Part shown: positions 6,717 to 9,009 of the stretch, in pieces | Position numbering within the stretch: position 1 is the stretch's first letter | How the letters are laid out: every line of letters starts with the position of its first letter | Made by a program: the position numbers and the translations under genes | The notes under the pieces: model-generated | The model's input: only the letters and a program-made list of their open reading frames with translations | Told to the model about the DNA's origin: nothing | The model's database searches: none | NCBI GenBank assembly: GCA_021300075.1 | Contig: JAJTIB010000139.1 | Span: forward strand, 1-9,009 | Length of the DNA stretch: 9,009 nt | Origin: Rickettsiales bacterium | GTDB lineage: Bacteria; Pseudomonadota; Alphaproteobacteria; Rickettsiales; UBA3002 | Direction of reading: 5' to 3'

Positions 6717-7232
6717 ATGTTGAACGGAGAAATACGCATGACGGGAAGCGGTTCTGCCATTATTGCACAGGCCAGCGTGGCCGCTCAGGCTGCTCAGGAC
6801 GCGGAGTGGATGGAAACCCGTTTCGGCAAAGTAAAGGTTAGTCGTCGCAACCCGATTCTGTTTCCTAGCGGTATGCTTGGAATGCCGGATAAAATGCAGT
6901 TCTGCCTGACGCGTTTTCCCTCGGACAAGATGGACCGCTTCATGCTGCTGCAATCGCTGGATGAAGCGGCGCTTTCTTTCATTGCCCTGCCACTAGATGT
7001 TAAAAACCCGATTATCGACGAAGCCGATATTCTGCAGGCCGCCCAGGACCTTGAAATTTCGCCGGAATCTCTGGCGCTGCTCCTGGTGGTCTCAGTCCAT
7101 CGGGATATGACAGGGGTAAAGCTCTCGGTTAATGCGCGCGCGCCGATTATGGTGAATGCCAGCAAGCGCACCGCATCGCAGTTCGTGTTCTCTTCGAATA
7201 AATATGAAATCCGTCACCTGATTACGCTTTAG
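6717..7232 (+). CDS. fliW: Flagellar assembly factor FliW
   Basis: FliW binds free flagellin and, in bacteria where it has been studied, releases when flagellin accumulates to inhibit the RNA-binding repressor CsrA. It thereby tunes flagellin translation in the cytoplasm. Family motifs in order: 'VKVSRRNPILFPSGMLGM' at 39-56, 'FMLLQSLDEAALSFIAL' at 75-91, the acidic 'IIDEADI' at 99-105, 'KLSVNARAPIMVN' at 135-147 and the terminal 'KYEIRH' at 162-167. The core fits the usual 130-150 residues. Residues 1-30 are an Ala-rich extension not typical of the family. I chose the ATG at 6717 after GGAGGGGGAG. The GTG at 6714 is adjacent, and the ATG at 6738 with its own CGGAGAA is an alternative that would trim seven residues. 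It is transcribed with the unknown gene 9 bases downstream and lies just before flagellin. No csrA is in the window. Confidence 0.88.
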   Translation: MLNGEIRMTGSGSAIIAQASVAAQAAQDAEWMETRFGKVKVSRRNPILFPSGMLGMPDKMQFCLTRFPSDKMDRFMLLQSLDEAALSFIALPLDVKNPIIDEADILQAAQDLEISPESLALLLVVSVHRDMTGVKLSVNARAPIMVNASKRTASQFVFSSNKYEIRHLITL

Positions 7233-7241
7233 GGCGGGCGT

Positions 7242-8045
7242 ATGAATACGCAGCAAAAAACCCGCGCCGCAAAGCCTTCCCGGTCGCGCGGCCAAAAGTC
7301 AGCAGCCTTGCCCACAGAGATCGCGCATCAGGCATTTCTTGCCGCTGCCTTAGATCCGGAATTCACCACCGCACACAATCTGGTGCGGATGGCGACCGTT
7401 GCCCGTACGCTTGATGTTCTGCCGGCGGAGAAATGGGAGCAGGCCATTCCCCTTACTTTCCGCGTGGCGGAGGCTCGCATTCCGGCGGCCGAGCCGTCGC
7501 CGATTGACCCGTTTTATCTGATCAATACGATGCAGGGCCTGATGCGCGGGGCAGGAATTGCCGCCCCGTCGGATGCAATGGCGCTTATTGAACGGATGGC
7601 GGCGGCGCATGGAATGATGCTCGACTGGCAGGATTTAAAAATTCAAGTTCAGGATGAAGCCCCTACTCAGGTAGTGGTTTTGTTGAATTTCTGGAAGCAA
7701 TACGCAGCGGCTTACGAACCGGCGTTGCGCCGGGCGCTGGCGGAGACGCTTGGGGTGATGCGGTTTCTGGAGAGCAGGTCGGGGCAAAGCGTGACTATGC
7801 AGATGACATTTCTTGGCATTCGTCTGGCTCTAATGCGGCTGGCGCTGATGAGCGAGGCTTTTTTGCATCAGAAGGAAATCTCAGCTGCTGAGCAGGCGCG
7901 GATGCTACAGACCATCTCCGATCTGTTTGATCTCCATGAACCGGACTTCCTTATGTTCGTCTGTCAGGAAACGGGCTGGCTGCGCGAGGCCCGCCTGAGA
8001 GCACTGGTGGGGGATATGCCCACGCTTGCCAAAATCGCCGCCTGA
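7242..8045 (+). CDS. Unrecognised 267-residue helical protein paired with FliW
   Basis: I do not recognise the family. The protein is soluble and has no signal peptide. A Lys/Arg-rich N-terminal tail (1-22, 'KTRAAKPSRSRGQKSA') precedes a helical body. The C-terminal third is the most distinctive: 'NFWKQYAAAYEPALRRALAE', a Met/Leu-rich amphipathic stretch with 'FLGIRLALMRLALMSEAFL', then 'ISDLFDLHEPDFLMFVCQE' and a final helical segment. It is not FlbT or FlaF by length or by any motif I know. It lacks the cysteine clusters expected of FliB-type flagellin lysine methylases. It starts 9 bases after the fliW stop with a modest GGGCGG ribosome site and ends 141 bases before flagellin, so a role in flagellin production, folding or regulation is inferred from position alone. 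Codon usage looks like its neighbours. Confidence 0.8.
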   Translation: MNTQQKTRAAKPSRSRGQKSAALPTEIAHQAFLAAALDPEFTTAHNLVRMATVARTLDVLPAEKWEQAIPLTFRVAEARIPAAEPSPIDPFYLINTMQGLMRGAGIAAPSDAMALIERMAAAHGMMLDWQDLKIQVQDEAPTQVVVLLNFWKQYAAAYEPALRRALAETLGVMRFLESRSGQSVTMQMTFLGIRLALMRLALMSEAFLHQKEISAAEQARMLQTISDLFDLHEPDFLMFVCQETGWLREARLRALVGDMPTLAKIAA

Positions 8046-8131
8046 TCCTGTCTTCAAACGGATGCTGTAGCGGCGCCGATCCCACCAATCAATTCACTGA
8101 AATACCAAAGATTTTCTCCCAGTGTGGCAAT

Positions 8132-8148
8132 TTGGCACGCAGCTTGCA
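8132..8148 (+). promoter_or_regulatory. Sigma-54 promoter of flagellin
   Basis: TTGGCACGCAGCTTGCA is a near-perfect -24/-12 element: TTGGCACG, four bases, TTGCA. The expected start near 8159 gives a leader of about 28 bases. GGCAATTTGGC at 8126-8136 overlaps the -24 region and matches 9 of 11 positions of the palindrome at 750-760, which may be a shared operator or chance. A self-complementary CGGCGCCG lies about 60 bases upstream (8071-8078). Confidence 0.9.
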
Positions 8149-8186
8149 ATGAGGCTGCCATCTAACGCCTAACGAGGGAGATCAAC

Positions 8187-9009
8187 ATGGTTAATTCAAT
8201 CAACACCAATATCGCGGCTTACTCCGCCCAGTCGAACATCGGCATCGCGAGCGACAAGGCAACACGTTCAGTAGCACGGTTGTCGAGCGGACAGCGCATT
8301 ATTCAAGCGTCTGATGACGTCGCGGCGCTGACTACCGGGACGACGCTTCGAACCGGTGTCACCACGCTACGGCGCGCGCTGCTCAACTCCTCACAGGGCA
8401 CAAGCCTTCTACAGGTGGCGGATGGAGCGCTGGGTCAAATCGTCGAGCTTCTGCAACGGCAGAAGGCGCTGACCGTGCAGGCCGGATCCGGCTCGCTCAG
8501 TAATGTGGATCGCGGCTATCTTGACCTCGAATTCAAGGCTTTGTCGGATGAGATTGACCGTCTGGCGAAAACCACGACCTTCGGCTCGGTGCAGCTACTG
8601 GATGGTTCGCTGTCAGGATCGATTCCGGTGGCATCGAATATCAATAACGTGCCGTTGCCGGTGACCGCGACGCCCACACCGGTCAACGTCATCAGTGTGA
8701 CGGGCGCACTCACCGCTGCCAACACCCTCACGGTCAATGGCGTGGTGATTAACTTCGCCACCACCGATCCGGGAACTTCGGCTGCGGTAGGTCGGGTATC
8801 GGTGGGAAGCTCCGCTGCCAACTCAGCTGCGAATATTGCCGCCTTCCTCAACCGCAGTACAGATGCGCGACTGTCAAACCTGACCTTTGTTGCCACTGGC
8901 GCCAACATTGTAGCGCATTGGGCGGGTGGTCAGCTCAATGGCGTTGTACCAGTCACAGTTTCAGCGTCGGGTGCGGGGCTGACCGGAACATCAAGCACCA
9001 TTACAGCCG
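8187..9009 (+). CDS. Flagellin, 3' end outside window
   Basis: This is the filament subunit, exported through the flagellar type III channel. There are 274 codons in the window with no stop. N-terminal D0/D1 features are clear: 'VNSINTNIAAYSAQSNI', 'RLSSGQRIIQASDDVAAL' in place of the usual 'RLSSGLRINSAKDDAAGL', 'GTSLLQVADGALGQIVELLQRQKALTVQAG', and 'EIDRLAKTTTFGSVQLLDGS' ending near residue 142. The 'LLQRQKALTVQ' segment departs from the enteric 'LQRIRELAVQ', as alphaproteobacterial flagellins commonly do. The variable domain then begins and is still open at the edge. It is Thr/Val/Ala-rich with a beta-type module at about 165-250. The C-terminal D1/D0 is not seen. The ATG at 8187 has a strong GAGGGAG (8174-8180) six bases upstream and its own sigma-54 promoter. 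Symbols fliC, fljK or flaA cannot be chosen from this. Confidence 0.93.
   Translation, partial: MVNSINTNIAAYSAQSNIGIASDKATRSVARLSSGQRIIQASDDVAALTTGTTLRTGVTTLRRALLNSSQGTSLLQVADGALGQIVELLQRQKALTVQAGSGSLSNVDRGYLDLEFKALSDEIDRLAKTTTFGSVQLLDGSLSGSIPVASNINNVPLPVTATPTPVNVISVTGALTAANTLTVNGVVINFATTDPGTSAAVGRVSVGSSAANSAANIAAFLNRSTDARLSNLTFVATGANIVAHWAGGQLNGVVPVTVSASGAGLTGTSSTITA

Noticed and set aside
8071..8078. CGGCGCCG palindrome upstream of flagellin as terminator or enhancer site
   Set aside because: No T-run or long stem for a terminator, and its arms do not match the GGCAA/TTGCC sites. Eight bases of GC palindrome are common by chance.
1..9009. tRNA, rRNA, CRISPR, insertion sequence or attachment site
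   Set aside because: No such sequence or repeat pattern was noticed. The window is almost fully accounted for by flagellar genes and short control regions.

Overview
The window is a late-flagellar gene block of Gram-negative, alphaproteobacterial type. The diagnostic feature is a fliX gene divergent from flgI, followed by a small CheL-type rod-binding protein and an FlgN/FlbY-like chaperone, an order known from Caulobacter and relatives. Three recognisable sigma-54 (-24/-12) promoter motifs fit the sigma-54/FlbD/FliX flagellar hierarchy of that class. Base composition is moderate rather than very GC-rich, and the sequences are not those of Caulobacter itself. I would not name a genus.

Layout. 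Minus strand, 1-718: fliX and, overlapping its stop by four bases, the start of an XRE-type helix-turn-helix regulator cut off by the window edge. The 719-935 intergenic region is a two-way control region. It holds a sigma-70-like promoter for fliX that appears to give a leaderless mRNA, two GGCAA/TTGCC palindromes (one on the fliX -35 box), and a sigma-54 promoter for flgI. Plus strand, 936-6587: a tight operon flgI (P-ring), cheL/flgJ-N-like, flgN-like, flgK and flgL, with gaps of -1 to 12 bases. After a 129-base gap with a possible sigma-54 promoter and a leader hairpin come fliW (6717-7232) and an unrecognised 267-residue gene (7242-8045). A near-consensus sigma-54 promoter at 8132-8148 then drives a flagellin gene that runs off the right edge.

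How it works together. FlgI completes the basal body bushing. The CheL/FlgJ-like protein acts on the rod, and the FlgN-like chaperone should serve FlgK and FlgL, which form the hook-filament junction. FliW and flagellin belong to the filament stage, and FliX would couple basal-body assembly to FlbD and sigma-54 promoters.

Most interesting points. A FliW gene and an unknown partner occupy the place next to flagellin where alphaproteobacteria usually carry flbT and flaF. The palindromes in the fliX-flgI region suggest one factor repressing fliX while activating flgI. FlgK (910 residues) carries an inserted beta-type module resembling repeats of phage and adhesin proteins. No mobile elements, CRISPR arrays or RNA genes were seen, and no stretch without a gene exceeds 300 bases.
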